From Nocardia testacea NBRC 100365 (GTDB taxonomy: Bacteria; Actinomycetota; Actinomycetes; Mycobacteriales; Mycobacteriaceae): DNA of 56,061 bases. Where the stretch lies: positions 1 to 56,061 of the forward strand of contig NZ_BAGJ01000146.1 of assembly GCF_000308775.1 (NCBI RefSeq). The letters are read 5' to 3'. How positions within the stretch are numbered: the stretch's first letter is position 1; every line of letters starts with the position of its first letter. A program made the translations under genes and the position numbers. Below, piece by piece: positions 32,103-40,532 of the stretch. The notes beneath the pieces are model-generated. The model did not search any database, had not been told where the DNA came from, and was given only the letters and a program-made list of their open reading frames with translations.

Positions 32103-34694
32103 CTAGACGAGTTCCAGGCCGGGGACCGCGGTACTCCTCGCGGGTGGAACACCGTAGGTGGTGGTACGTTCCCGGACCGGCCGGCCGATACCCTCGGCGA
32201 TCTCTGTGAGTTCGGCCACCGTCTTCGCCGACCCGTGCTGCGAACCGGCCATCCGGGAGATGGTCTCCTCCATGAGCGTGCCGCCGAGGTCGTTGGCGCC
32301 GCTGCGCAACATCACCCGGGTACCCGTGGTGCCGAGTTTCACCCAGCTGGTCTGGATGTTGTCGATCCGGCCGTGCAGCATGATCCGGGCCAGGGCGTGC
32401 GCGGCCCGGTTGTCCCGGTTCGTCGGACCCGGACGGGAGGCGCCGGCCAGGTAGAGCGGGGCGCTCTGGTGCACGAACGGGAGCAGGACGAATTCGGTGA
32501 AACCGCCCGTCTCGTCCTGGATACCGCGCAGTACCCGCAGGTGCCCCACCCAGTGGCTGGGGTTGTCGACGTGCCCGTACATCATGGTCGAGCTCGACCG
32601 GATCCCGACCTGATGGGCGGTGGTCACCACATCGATCCAGGCGGAGGCGGGCAGTTTGCCCTTGGTGAGCACCCAGCGGACCTCGTCGTCGAGGATCTCG
32701 GCCGCGGTACCGGGGATGGTGCCCAGCCCGGCTTCGCGCAATGCGGTCAGCCAGTCGCGGACGCTTTCCCCACCGCGGGAGGCACCGTTGACGATCTCCA
32801 TCGGGCTGAAGGCGTGGACGTGCATGGAGGGCACCCGCGCCTTCACGGCGCGCACCAGATCGGCGTAGCCGGTCACCGGCAGATCGGGGTCGATACCGCC
32901 CTGCATGCACACCTCGGTCGCACCGTCGACGTAGGCCTCCCAGGCCCGGTCGGCGACCTCGCCGGTGCTGAGGGTGAAAGCGTCGGCGTCCCCCTTGCGC
33001 TGCGCGAACGCGCAGAAACGGCACCCGGTGTAGCAGATATTGGTGAAGTTGATATTGCGGTTCACCACATAGGTGACGTCGTCGCCGCAGACATCGCGGC
33101 GCAACTGGTCGGCCAGACCCGCGACGGCTTCCAGATCGGGCCCGTCGGCGGTGGCCAGCGCCAGGTACTGGCCATCGGTGAGGCCTGCCGGATCACGTTC
33201 GGCGGCGCGCAGCGCGGCCAGTACGTCGGCATCCAGTCGCTGGGGCGCGGCGGCCAGATCGCGGACCTGTTCGCGGATGGTGTCCCAGTCGCCGAACGCG
33301 TTGTCGATATCGCTGCGGGTATCGGTATTGCGGCCGGTCGTATCGATCTCGGTGTTCAGATCGGTACGACCCGCCGACTCCCAGGACTCGTCCGGCTCCT
33401 GCCAGGGCAGACCCACCGGGAGTGCCCCGGCCTTCGCCAGTCCGGTCTCGGCGTCGGTGAGAGCCGCGACATGCGCGCCGATCCGCGGGTCGATCCACGG
33501 ATTACCCGCCCGCACGTACTTCGGATGCGCCGATGTGCGTTCCACCAGTTCGAAACCGGCAGCGGCGGTGATCTCGGCCAGCGTATCCAGGTTGGGCCAG
33601 GGCCGCTCGGGATTCACATGGTCGGGAGTGACCGGCGAGACGCCGCCCCAGTCGTCGATACCGGCTTCCAGCAGGGCCCGGCATTCCTCGCCGGATACCA
33701 GATTCGGCGGTGCCTGCACCGAGACGTCGGGGCCGAGCAGCAGGCGGGTCACCGCGATGGTGGCCAGGAATTCGGTGAAGTCCGCGTCGGGCGCGTGCCG
33801 CATGGCGGTGTCGTCCTTGGCCCGGAAGTTCTGCACGATCACTTCCTGGATATGACCGAACGCCTTGTGCTGCTTGCGGATCGCGGCGATGGTGTCGGCC
33901 CGTTCGGCCATGTTCTCGCCGATACCCACCAGCACCCCGGTGGTGTAGGGCACCGACAGCCGGCCCGCGTCGGTGATGGCACGCAGCCGCACCGCCGGGT
34001 CCTTGTCGGGACTGCCGTAATGGCAGTTGCCCTTTTCGGTGAACAGCCGGGTCGCGGTGGTCTCGAGCATCATGCCCATCGACTGCGCCACCGGCTTCAG
34101 CCGTGAGATCTCCTCCCACGACATGACGCCCGGATTCAGATGCGGCAGCAGCCCGGTCTCCTCGAGCACCAGGATGGATACCGCGCGCAGATAGTCGAGG
34201 GTGGAATCGTAGCCGCGTTCGTCCAGCCACTGCGCGGCCTCGGGCCAGCGGGCCTCGGGCCGGTCGCCGAGGGTGAACAGCGCTTCCTTACAGCCCAGCT
34301 CGGCACCGCGGCGCGCGATATCGAGCACCTCGTCGGGCTCCAGGAACATGCCGCGCCCCTGGGCCCGCAACTTCCCCGGCACTGTCACAAAAGTGCAGTA
34401 GTGGCAGGTATCGCGGCACAGATGGGTCAGCGGAATGAACACATTGCGCGAATAGGTGATCGTGGCGGGCCGCCCGGCCGAGGCCAGCCCGGCATCACGT
34501 ACCCGGGCGGCACTGCGGCACAGGTCGGCGAGGTCGTCGCCGCGCGCGTGCAACAGCACCGTGGCCTCGTCGACATTCAGCGTGACCCCGTCACGTGCCC
34601 GGCGCAGCGCCCGGCGCATGGCGGACGGGGTCGGCACGGGAGTCGGGACGGTCGGTTCGGGTAGGTCGGTCACGCCCTCGATCATGCGGCACAC
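32103..34694 (-). CDS. fbiC: 7,8-didemethyl-8-hydroxy-5-deazariboflavin synthase FbiC
   Basis: An 863-aa bifunctional radical-SAM enzyme that makes the F420 chromophore Fo from tyrosine and a riboflavin precursor. The N-terminal (CofG-like) half carries the cluster motif LCRDTCHYCTF. The C-terminal (CofH-like) half carries ICYTGCRFCAFAQRKGDADA. Both halves are complete and near identical in layout to M. tuberculosis FbiC. The GTG at 34694 has GGAGG 14 nt upstream; the ATG at 34685 is the alternative. It makes the cofactor that some split-barrel proteins in this window may use. Confidence 0.97.
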   Translation of the reverse strand: MCRMIEGVTDLPEPTVPTPVPTPSAMRRALRRARDGVTLNVDEATVLLHARGDDLADLCRSAARVRDAGLASAGRPATITYSRNVFIPLTHLCRDTCHYCTFVTVPGKLRAQGRGMFLEPDEVLDIARRGAELGCKEALFTLGDRPEARWPEAAQWLDERGYDSTLDYLRAVSILVLEETGLLPHLNPGVMSWEEISRLKPVAQSMGMMLETTATRLFTEKGNCHYGSPDKDPAVRLRAITDAGRLSVPYTTGVLVGIGENMAERADTIAAIRKQHKAFGHIQEVIVQNFRAKDDTAMRHAPDADFTEFLATIAVTRLLLGPDVSVQAPPNLVSGEECRALLEAGIDDWGGVSPVTPDHVNPERPWPNLDTLAEITAAAGFELVERTSAHPKYVRAGNPWIDPRIGAHVAALTDAETGLAKAGALPVGLPWQEPDESWESAGRTDLNTEIDTTGRNTDTRSDIDNAFGDWDTIREQVRDLAAAPQRLDADVLAALRAAERDPAGLTDGQYLALATADGPDLEAVAGLADQLRRDVCGDDVTYVVNRNINFTNICYTGCRFCAFAQRKGDADAFTLSTGEVADRAWEAYVDGATEVCMQGGIDPDLPVTGYADLVRAVKARVPSMHVHAFSPMEIVNGASRGGESVRDWLTALREAGLGTIPGTAAEILDDEVRWVLTKGKLPASAWIDVVTTAHQVGIRSSSTMMYGHVDNPSHWVGHLRVLRGIQDETGGFTEFVLLPFVHQSAPLYLAGASRPGPTNRDNRAAHALARIMLHGRIDNIQTSWVKLGTTGTRVMLRSGANDLGGTLMEETISRMAGSQHGSAKTVAELTEIAEGIGRPVRERTTTYGVPPARSTAVPGLELV

Positions 34695-34776
34695 ATCCGG
34701 AACTGTCTCCTCCCAGGTCGTTGAGCGTTCACAACCGCGGTGCCTCCCGGGCTATTCCGTGCAGGCCGGGCTGTGT

Positions 34777-34915
34777 TTATTTGCGCGCCTCCGGCGCGCG
34801 GGTCGGGGCCCTGTGACCCCGATTCCTCCCTCCTGCGATCGGTCGCTGCGCTCCTTCGCTCCGTCGGTCCAGAATCGGGGGCGGGCCCCGACCACGAACG
34901 CAGACCATCCGGAAT
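34777..34915. repeat. Dispersed palindromic repeat, family A-like, rearranged core
   Basis: The left end (TTGCGCGCCTCCGGCGCGCG) is the family A left stem. The core is a long interrupted palindrome: GGTCGGGGCCC (34801-34811) pairs with GGGCCCCGACC (34883-34893), and CCCCGATTC (34817-34825) with GAATCGGGG (34872-34880). The loop holds GATCGGTCGCTGCGCTCC. Confidence 0.7.
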
Positions 34916-34939
34916 AGACAGAAGGTGCCTGCTGTCGTG

Positions 34940-35010
34940 CGCCTGGACCGGCCTGCGGAGGCTCACAGCACTGTAAGTGCTCAATGGTCACCGATCCATG
35001 AACGGTCGAC
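34940..35010. repeat. Dispersed repeat, family B copy 1
   Basis: This block shares GGCTCAC-GCAC-GTAAGTGCTCAATGGT and flanks with the minus strand of 37808-37880 (about 80% identical by eye). Its centre is the perfect palindrome AGCACT-GTA-AGTGCT at 34967-34981. Confidence 0.7.
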
Positions 35011-35017
35011 TGCACAC

Positions 35018-35098
35018 GATCGGTCGCTGCGCTCCCTCGCTGTGTCGGTCCAGAACCAGGGGCGGGGGCCCCGACCACGAACGCAGACCCATTCCGGC
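35018..35098. repeat. Partial second copy of the 34.8-kb repeat
   Basis: The sequence from GATCGGTCGCTGCGCTCC to CGAACGCAGACC repeats 34838-34907 in the same orientation with few changes. The left arm of the long palindrome is missing. Confidence 0.7.
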
Positions 35099-35132
35099 GG
35101 ACCGGGCCGGGCAGGAAGATATGCTCCTGGAC

Positions 35133-35193
35133 AACCTGGACGGGCTCACATCACTGTATGGGCGCGAGGGTCGCCATCGATGGACAGTCGGCC
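35133..35193. repeat. Dispersed repeat, family B diverged copy
   Basis: CCTGGAC-CCTG-GGGCTCACA-CACTGTA follows the order of family B copy 1, with roughly two thirds identity by eye. It lies immediately upstream of the PH-domain operon. Confidence 0.5.
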
Positions 35194-35221
35194 CCACGTC
35201 GAACCGTGCGACGATGAATAT

Positions 35222-35734
35222 ATGTCGCCGGACAGCCCGCCACGATCACCCGACGTCCTGGCCGATCCGTCGTGGCGGCCCAGTCCGCGCGCGAAGACGC
35301 TGTGGACCGCGCAGATCGCGCTGTCGTGGCTCGGTGTATTCGCCGTCCTGCTCGGGTGGGTCGTCTTCGACCCCGACCGCCGGGCCTGGCAGGCGGCCGT
35401 GGGGGTGGCCGTGGTCCTGGCGGCCGCGCTCACCACGATCGTGGTGCCCCGCTGGCGATACCGGGTCCACCGCTGGGAGGTGACCGCGGCTGCCGTCTAC
35501 TCCCGTTCGGGCTGGCTGACCCAGGAGAGCCGCGTCGCGCCGATCTCCCGGGTGCAGACGGTGGATACCGAACGCGGCCCGCTGGAGCGCATCCTCGACC
35601 TGTCGACGGTCACGGTGACCACGGCCTCGTCCGCGGGCGCGGTGCACATCAGCCTGCTGGATCGCGCCGTGGCCGAGCAGACGGTGACGCGCTTGACCGA
35701 GATCGCGGCGCGGCACCGCGGTGACGCCACATGA
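35222..35734 (+). CDS. Bacterial PH-domain (YdbS-like) membrane protein
   Basis: A 170-aa protein with a 25-residue polar N-terminus, two transmembrane helices (about 28-49 and 55-75) and a C-terminal bacterial PH2 domain containing the family's VYSRSGWLTQESRVAPISRVQTVDTERGPLERILDLSTVTVTT. That block is a strong YdbS/YdbT signature. The role of the family is poorly understood. ATG 35222 is in a low-GC pocket (GATGAATATATG). Its stop overlaps the next gene by 4 nt (ATGA). Confidence 0.88.
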   Translation: MSPDSPPRSPDVLADPSWRPSPRAKTLWTAQIALSWLGVFAVLLGWVVFDPDRRAWQAAVGVAVVLAAALTTIVVPRWRYRVHRWEVTAAAVYSRSGWLTQESRVAPISRVQTVDTERGPLERILDLSTVTVTTASSAGAVHISLLDRAVAEQTVTRLTEIAARHRGDAT

Positions 35735-37374
35735 CCGGATCGCGTCCGGCGTCCGGGCCGAGCCCGGCCGCCGCGGCGGAGACCACCCCTATCCCCGGCG
35801 AGGACGGGCCCTGGCTACGCCTGGACAGGCGGATGCTGCTGGTCCATCCGATCCAGGAGATCGTGAAGTTCCTGCCCGCCGTGATCGGCGCGGTCATCCT
35901 GGGCGTCAGCTCCGGTAACCCGCTCTACAGCCTGCTGGGCCTGGTTTTCGTCGTCCCGTACGCGCTCACCCTCTGGTTCACCACCACCTACCGGGTCGGA
36001 CCGACGCATGTCGAGTTACGTACCGGCCTGGTCCGGCGGAGACGACTCGCGGTGCCGCGGGCACGCATCCGGTCGGTGGATATCGAGGCCGACCCGCTGC
36101 ACCGGATCCTGGGCCTGGCCGTGGTGGTGATCGGTACCGGGCAGGAAGCCGATGCCGGGGACCGGTTCCGGCTGGACGCACTCGCCGCCGCACAGGTCCG
36201 GCCATTGCGCGCCGAACTGCTGGCCCACACCCGTACGCCGCATACCGCCGCCGGCGATCCCGGTCCGGCCCACATCCCGGATGCCGGGCCGGAGGTTCCC
36301 ACGGCGGAGCAGGGCGAAGAGATCGGCCACTGGCAGCCGGGCTGGGTCCGGTACGCGCCCCTGTCGCTGACCGGTTTCGCGCTCGCCGCCTCGGCGCTCG
36401 GCCTGGCCGCGCAGTTCGGCTTCGGTGCCGCCGAGATCAGCATCGGCCACGACACCGTCGACACGGTGCGCGATCTCGAGGTGCTGTCGCTGCTGGCGGC
36501 CGGCCTCGCGGCGCTTGCCGCTCTGGTGGTCGTGGTCAGTGTGGCGGCGTGTGCGCACTACCTGGCCACCTATTACGGACTCCGCGTCACCGACCACGGC
36601 AGCACCCTGCAGATCCGCCGCGGGTTGTTCACGCTGCGCCGGATCACCCTCGACACGGCACGATTGCGCGGCGCCACCATCCGCGAACCGCTACTGTTGC
36701 GCCGCGCCGGAGCCGCACAACTGGAAGCGGTGATGACCGGCGAGAACCCGCGCCAGAAGATCCTGCCACAGGCCCCGCGCGCGGCGGTCGAACGGACCCT
36801 GGCCCGGCTGCTGAGTCCGCATAGGGACCCGAATATCGCCGCGCCGGCGACGCCACCGGCCGCCCTCACCGATATTCCGCTGGCCCGGCACGGCCCGGCC
36901 GCCCGGCGCCGCCGCTACATCCGGGCCTGCTGGCCGGTTCCGCTCACCGCGATGGCCCTTTTCCTGGCGACTGCGCTGGACCAGGATGTCGCGGTGTGGT
37001 GGTGGCTGCTGCCGGTCGTCCTCGCATCGGTCTGCGCGCTGCTCGCCGAGGACCGCTATCGCGGCCTCGGTCACGCGGTCGTCCCCGCCGGCGGCGGCTC
37101 CCCCGCCTGGCTGATCGTCCGCGCCGGCTCCCTGGACCGCGAACGCACCTGTCTCGAAGCACCCGGCATCATCGGCTGGACTGTGCGGCAGACCTTCTGG
37201 CAGCGCCGGGCCGGCCTGGCCACGGTGGGCGCCGCCACGGCAGCGGGTAAGAAGCTGTACCTCATCCAGGACATCCCGCTGGACGATGCCTGGACCGTAT
37301 TGGATCGGGTCGCCGCCGCCGGCGTCACGAGCCGGGCGCCGGCCACCGAGGCAGGACATACGCAGAAGCCCTGA
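35731..37374 (+). CDS. Bacterial PH-domain (YdbT-like) membrane protein
   Basis: A 547-aa partner of the preceding gene with three PH2-type blocks alternating with membrane-helix pairs. The first block has RVGPTHVELRTGLVRRRRLA, RSVDIEADPLHRILGLAVVV. The second (about 290-360) has YYGLRVTDHGSTLQIRRGLF. The third (about 450-530) starts AGSLDRERTCLEAPGI. The operon ydbS-ydbT is widespread in Actinobacteria and Firmicutes, and the complex is thought to act at the membrane; no substrate is known. Start overlaps the previous stop. Confidence 0.88.
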   Translation: MTGSRPASGPSPAAAAETTPIPGEDGPWLRLDRRMLLVHPIQEIVKFLPAVIGAVILGVSSGNPLYSLLGLVFVVPYALTLWFTTTYRVGPTHVELRTGLVRRRRLAVPRARIRSVDIEADPLHRILGLAVVVIGTGQEADAGDRFRLDALAAAQVRPLRAELLAHTRTPHTAAGDPGPAHIPDAGPEVPTAEQGEEIGHWQPGWVRYAPLSLTGFALAASALGLAAQFGFGAAEISIGHDTVDTVRDLEVLSLLAAGLAALAALVVVVSVAACAHYLATYYGLRVTDHGSTLQIRRGLFTLRRITLDTARLRGATIREPLLLRRAGAAQLEAVMTGENPRQKILPQAPRAAVERTLARLLSPHRDPNIAAPATPPAALTDIPLARHGPAARRRRYIRACWPVPLTAMALFLATALDQDVAVWWWLLPVVLASVCALLAEDRYRGLGHAVVPAGGGSPAWLIVRAGSLDRERTCLEAPGIIGWTVRQTFWQRRAGLATVGAATAAGKKLYLIQDIPLDDAWTVLDRVAAAGVTSRAPATEAGHTQKP

Positions 37375-37425
37375 GATCGGTACGGCACGCCCGAAGACAG
37401 ATCCGGACGCGCCATACGGTGCCCA

Positions 37426-37776
37426 TCAGGTCTGGCAGTGACGGGTGGCCGACTCCCGCAGATCGGGTTCGTCGGCGACCACGCGCAGGCCGGGACGAGT
37501 TTCCGGAGTCGCGTGATCACCCTTCCACGACAGCAGGGACCAACGCGACAGTCCGGACAGAGCGGAACCGAGACTCAGGAAGGACCCGCTGGAAATCGCC
37601 GAACCGAAGGAGCCGAGGGAACCGATCGACAGGACCGATCCCACGCTTCCGATGGACAGAATCGAATACGCGGAGCCGATGGACAGGATCGAACCCTCGG
37701 ACCGGATCGACAGAATCGACCGTGACGAGCGCCGGCTCCGGATGCCGGCCTTACGCGAGCTTTCGACAGTCGCCAT
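37426..37776 (-). CDS. Small protein with 24 consecutive Ser-x-x triplets
   Basis: A 116-aa protein of unknown function. From Ser14 to Ser83 every third residue is serine, 24 times without a break. The other positions are mostly Ile, Leu, Val, Gly (SILSIGSAYSILSIGS). Superimposed is a 9-residue, 27-nt period visible in the DNA at about 37620-37735. The N-terminus is basic (RKAGIRSRRSSR) and the last 30 residues are polar. No classical signal peptide or membrane helix is seen. A three-residue repeat would place a serine stripe on an extended or polyproline-II-like helix, or on one face of a beta-solenoid. The ATG at 37776 directly follows an in-frame GTG at 37779. It is convergent with the PH-domain operon. 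Confidence 0.7.
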   Translation of the reverse strand: MATVESSRKAGIRSRRSSRSILSIRSEGSILSIGSAYSILSIGSVGSVLSIGSLGSFGSAISSGSFLSLGSALSGLSRWSLLSWKGDHATPETRPGLRVVADEPDLRESATRHCQT

Positions 37777-37807
37777 CACCCTGGTCTACCACAGCCGGGC
37801 GGCATGC

Positions 37808-37880
37808 GCGTGTGCGGTCGGCCGTCCACAGATCGGAAACCATTGAGCACTTACCGTGCGGTGAGCCTACCCAGGTCGAC
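37808..37880. repeat. Dispersed repeat, family B copy 2 (inverted)
   Basis: The minus strand of this block matches 34940-35015, including GTAAGTGCTCAATGGT and the downstream GACGGCCGACCGCACAC. It occupies a 319-bp gap; the rest (37881-38095) has no recognisable gene. Confidence 0.65.
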
Positions 37881-38095
37881 AAGGCACACAGCCCCGCACG
37901 AGTTGCCATGAGAGCGGGCCACCACCGCGCGCCGACATTGCTGTGGGTGTGCCCGGGCGGCCGAGGTGCATATCCGCGTCCGCGTACACCTCGCGTCCGG
38001 TCCGAACGGTCGGCGAGATCCCGATCCGAGCCGGCCGGCGGAGGAAAACTCGGGGGTCACGAGGCCCCGGCCCCGTCCGCCGGCGTGGCCGATGG

Positions 38096-38884
38096 TCAGC
38101 CGACGGTGAAGAATCCGATGGTCGGCATGAAAGTGCAACTGCGGGTTTCGGTTTCGGTGGCCTGGGTGGTGAGTCCGCCGCCGATCACCGCGACGATGCG
38201 GCCGGTGCCGGTGTTCGCGATGGCCGAGAGCGTTGCCGGGCCGTCGGGGTTGATCTTGGCCTCGTCGGTCAGCGGCTGCGAGCCGGCCTCTCCGGTGTCG
38301 AGGTTGCGCCACTGCACCGTCAACGGCTGCGCCTGTTCCGCCGTCGGGCGTTCGGTGCCCAGCGCGGTGAAGACGAAACCGGTCTGGCCGGCGGCCGGTC
38401 CGGGCGGCGGGAGCTGCGCCGGGCCGGGCACCGCGAGGGCGGTGCCGACCGAATCACCGGAGGGGGCGATGCAGCCCTTACCGATGGTCGGGTAGAGGAA
38501 CTGGGCGATCGCCGGCCCGGATTCCGGGATCTCGGGGCCACCGCCGCCGCTGCCGTCGAGGAACGTGATGACCCGTTCCAGCGTCGACTTGATCTGCGGG
38601 GGCAGATTCACCGTGGCCAGCAGCGCGCGGGCCTGGGAAAGAATGGCCGCCTGCGGGCTGCCCGGCGCGGCGATCTCCTTGGCCGCCGGAGCCGGTGCGT
38701 TGACGATGGCCGGGGCCAGGGCGGCGAGAACGTCGACGGGAACCCCTTCGGGGACCATCGGGACGCTGCTCACCGACGCCTCGGTGGCCGGGGCCGCGAC
38801 GGCTGTCGCGGGCGCCACGAGGGAGGCGCCCGCCGCAATGGCGAGCGCGGACATTGCAATCCGCGATCCTCGGGTGCGAAGCAC
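38096..38884 (-). CDS. Secreted Ala/Pro-rich protein (Rv1157c/Rv1158c neighbourhood)
   Basis: This 262-aa protein has a signal peptide (residues about 1-30, ISALAIAAGASLVAPATAVAA-like, with probable cleavage after AVAA). The mature part is Pro/Ala/Gly-rich, then has a compact C-terminal domain with two Cys (KGCIAPSGD and TRSCTFMPTIGFFTVG) that may form a disulfide. No enzyme motif is visible. Mycobacterial genomes place Ala/Pro-rich secreted proteins at the same site next to pimE, which supports homology by position. The start is GTG 38884. Confidence 0.78.
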   Translation of the reverse strand: MLRTRGSRIAMSALAIAAGASLVAPATAVAAPATEASVSSVPMVPEGVPVDVLAALAPAIVNAPAPAAKEIAAPGSPQAAILSQARALLATVNLPPQIKSTLERVITFLDGSGGGGPEIPESGPAIAQFLYPTIGKGCIAPSGDSVGTALAVPGPAQLPPPGPAAGQTGFVFTALGTERPTAEQAQPLTVQWRNLDTGEAGSQPLTDEAKINPDGPATLSAIANTGTGRIVAVIGGGLTTQATETETRSCTFMPTIGFFTVG

Positions 38885-39266
38885 TGGTCTAGCCGTCCTT
38901 ACCTCGGGTACATCTGGGCGACGCTGAAAAGCCGTCGTTTCGGGGTCACTCTAAGGACACTGGCGCGCGTTGTACAGCACCGGGGTCGGGATTGCGAGCC
39001 CCAATTCGCTGTGCTACTGAACAGTAGCCTGTAACAGGAGTGACCATTGTGAAAAACGAGGCGAATGCGCACTCGTGACTCATCAGTTGCTCGATGGTTA
39101 CCGGAAACCGTGCGCGGTGTTTGCCGCCGGGAGCCCGGAGCACCCGCCAGGCTCACGTTCGCGCGGAAACCGGTGGGGTTAATGTATTCCGGGCCGGAAA
39201 AACCGGCGACGCGCCCAACAGCACCGGGTCCGGCCGCCGGCCCGGACCGACTCGAAAGCTCGTGTA
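38885..39266. other. 382-bp divergent gap between secreted protein and pimE
   Basis: The gap is locally AT-rich at 38990-39080. It holds the palindrome at 39013-39028 and a possible 9-codon reading frame (GTG at 39049, AGGAG at 39036-39040, stop at 39078). No larger gene is supported. Confidence 0.4.
39013..39028. promoter_or_regulatory. 16-bp palindrome in the pimE upstream region
   Basis: GCTACTG-AA-CAGTAGC is a perfect inverted repeat around two bases, about 130 bp from the secreted-protein start and 240 bp from pimE. It is a candidate operator for either gene; the binding protein is unknown. Confidence 0.4.
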
Positions 39267-40532
39267 TTGACTCAGCCCAGCGGCGCCCGGACCGACATTC
39301 GGGGGTTCGTACCGTTTCGCCTGGCCCTGGCGGCGCTCGGAATCACCGTACTGGCGCGGCTGCTGTGGATGCTGCTGACCCCGAACGGGATGAACCTGGT
39401 CGACCTGCACGTCTATGTCGACGGCTCGGCGGCCCTGCTCACCGACCATCTCTACGATTTCACCTACGCCGAGAAGACGCCGGATTTTCCGCTGCCCTTC
39501 ACGTATCCGCCGTTCGCCGCGGTGGTGTTCTTCCCGCTGCACTTCCTGCCGTTCACCGTGGTCGCGATGCTGTGGCTGTTCGCCATCGTCGCCGCGCTGT
39601 ACTGGGTGGTGCGGATCGCGTTCGAACTGATGCTGGGCCGGGAAGCCCTGCGCGAAGCGCGATGGCGCACCGCCATGGTGGCGTGGACGGCGGTGGGCCT
39701 GTGGTTCGAGCCGGTACGCACCACCATCGACTACGGGCAGGTCAATGTCTTCCTGATGCTCGGCGTGATGGTCGCGATCCGCAGCTCGCGGTGGTGGCTG
39801 TCGGGAACACTGGTGGGCGCGGTCGCGGGAATCAAACTGACCCCGGCGATCAGCGGCCTCTATTTCGTGGCGCGGCGCCGCTGGGCCGCCGCCGTCTGGT
39901 CGGCTGTCGTGTTCGGCCTGACCGTGGCGGCGAGTTTTCTGATCAATCCCGAGGAGACGCGGCGCTATTTCGGCACCCTGCTCGGTGACGCCGACCGGAT
40001 CGGGCCGGTGGGCTCGGTGTGGAACCAGTCGCTGCGCGGCGCGCTGAGCCGGCTGCTGGGCACCGATGTGGGTACCGGGCCGTGGTGGATCGCGGGGGTC
40101 GCGGTGGCGGCGGCGCTCGGGTGGTTCGCGTGGCGTGCCCTGCACCTCGACGATCTGCTGGGCACCGTGCTGATCGTGCAGTTGTTCGGGTTGCTGGTCT
40201 CGCCGATCTCCTGGTCGCACCACTGGGGCTGGCTGCTGCCGGCCGTCCTGTGGCTGCTGTACGGCCCCTACCGGGCGGTGCCCGGCGCGCGGATACTGGC
40301 CGGATACTGGCTGGTGACGACGCTCATCGGGGCGCCGTGGGTGCTGTCGTTCCTGCAGGACTCGATCTGGACCATCTCCCGCTGGGGGGTGTGGTCCTGG
40401 CTCGGCACGGTGTACGTACTCGGTGCGCTGGTCTGCTACGGCTGGATCGCCTGGGCGGGTCGCACCACCTCCCGGACCGCTACGGCGCCAGCCGATCTAT
40501 CTCCCGGGCCAGCGCCACGTCCTGTGCCGTGA
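39267..40532 (+). CDS. pimE: GT87 polyprenyl-phosphate-mannose mannosyltransferase PimE
   Basis: A 421-aa membrane glycosyltransferase with about 10 transmembrane helices. It resembles PimE, which adds the alpha-1,2-mannose that turns PIM4 into PIM5 using polyprenyl-phosphomannose. The conserved Asp region is NLVDLHVYVDG in the first external loop, followed by FTYPPFAAVVF and LVSPISWSHHWGWLLPA, typical of GT87. The only sensible start is TTG 39267, giving MTQPSGARTDIRG; the nearby GTG at 39262 hits a stop at once. Its end overlaps the convergent pterin dehydratase gene by 53 bp. Confidence 0.9.
   Translation: MTQPSGARTDIRGFVPFRLALAALGITVLARLLWMLLTPNGMNLVDLHVYVDGSAALLTDHLYDFTYAEKTPDFPLPFTYPPFAAVVFFPLHFLPFTVVAMLWLFAIVAALYWVVRIAFELMLGREALREARWRTAMVAWTAVGLWFEPVRTTIDYGQVNVFLMLGVMVAIRSSRWWLSGTLVGAVAGIKLTPAISGLYFVARRRWAAAVWSAVVFGLTVAASFLINPEETRRYFGTLLGDADRIGPVGSVWNQSLRGALSRLLGTDVGTGPWWIAGVAVAAALGWFAWRALHLDDLLGTVLIVQLFGLLVSPISWSHHWGWLLPAVLWLLYGPYRAVPGARILAGYWLVTTLIGAPWVLSFLQDSIWTISRWGVWSWLGTVYVLGALVCYGWIAWAGRTTSRTATAPADLSPGPAPRPVP

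Noticed and set aside
32235..34106. 623-aa plus-strand frame over fbiC
   Set aside because: Antisense shadow of FbiC, whose two cluster motifs are intact on the minus strand.
34925..35221. Upstream extension of the PH-domain (YdbS-like) frame
   Set aside because: The extra residues come from the repeat mosaic; the protein-like sequence starts at 35222.
35731..37374. Three PH2 blocks read as a recent duplication
   Set aside because: YdbT-type proteins normally contain repeated PH2 domains; the blocks are highly diverged.
37600..37740. 27-bp tandem DNA repeat taken as CRISPR or minisatellite
   Set aside because: There are no spacers, and the period equals nine codons of the Ser-triplet protein, so it is coding repetition.
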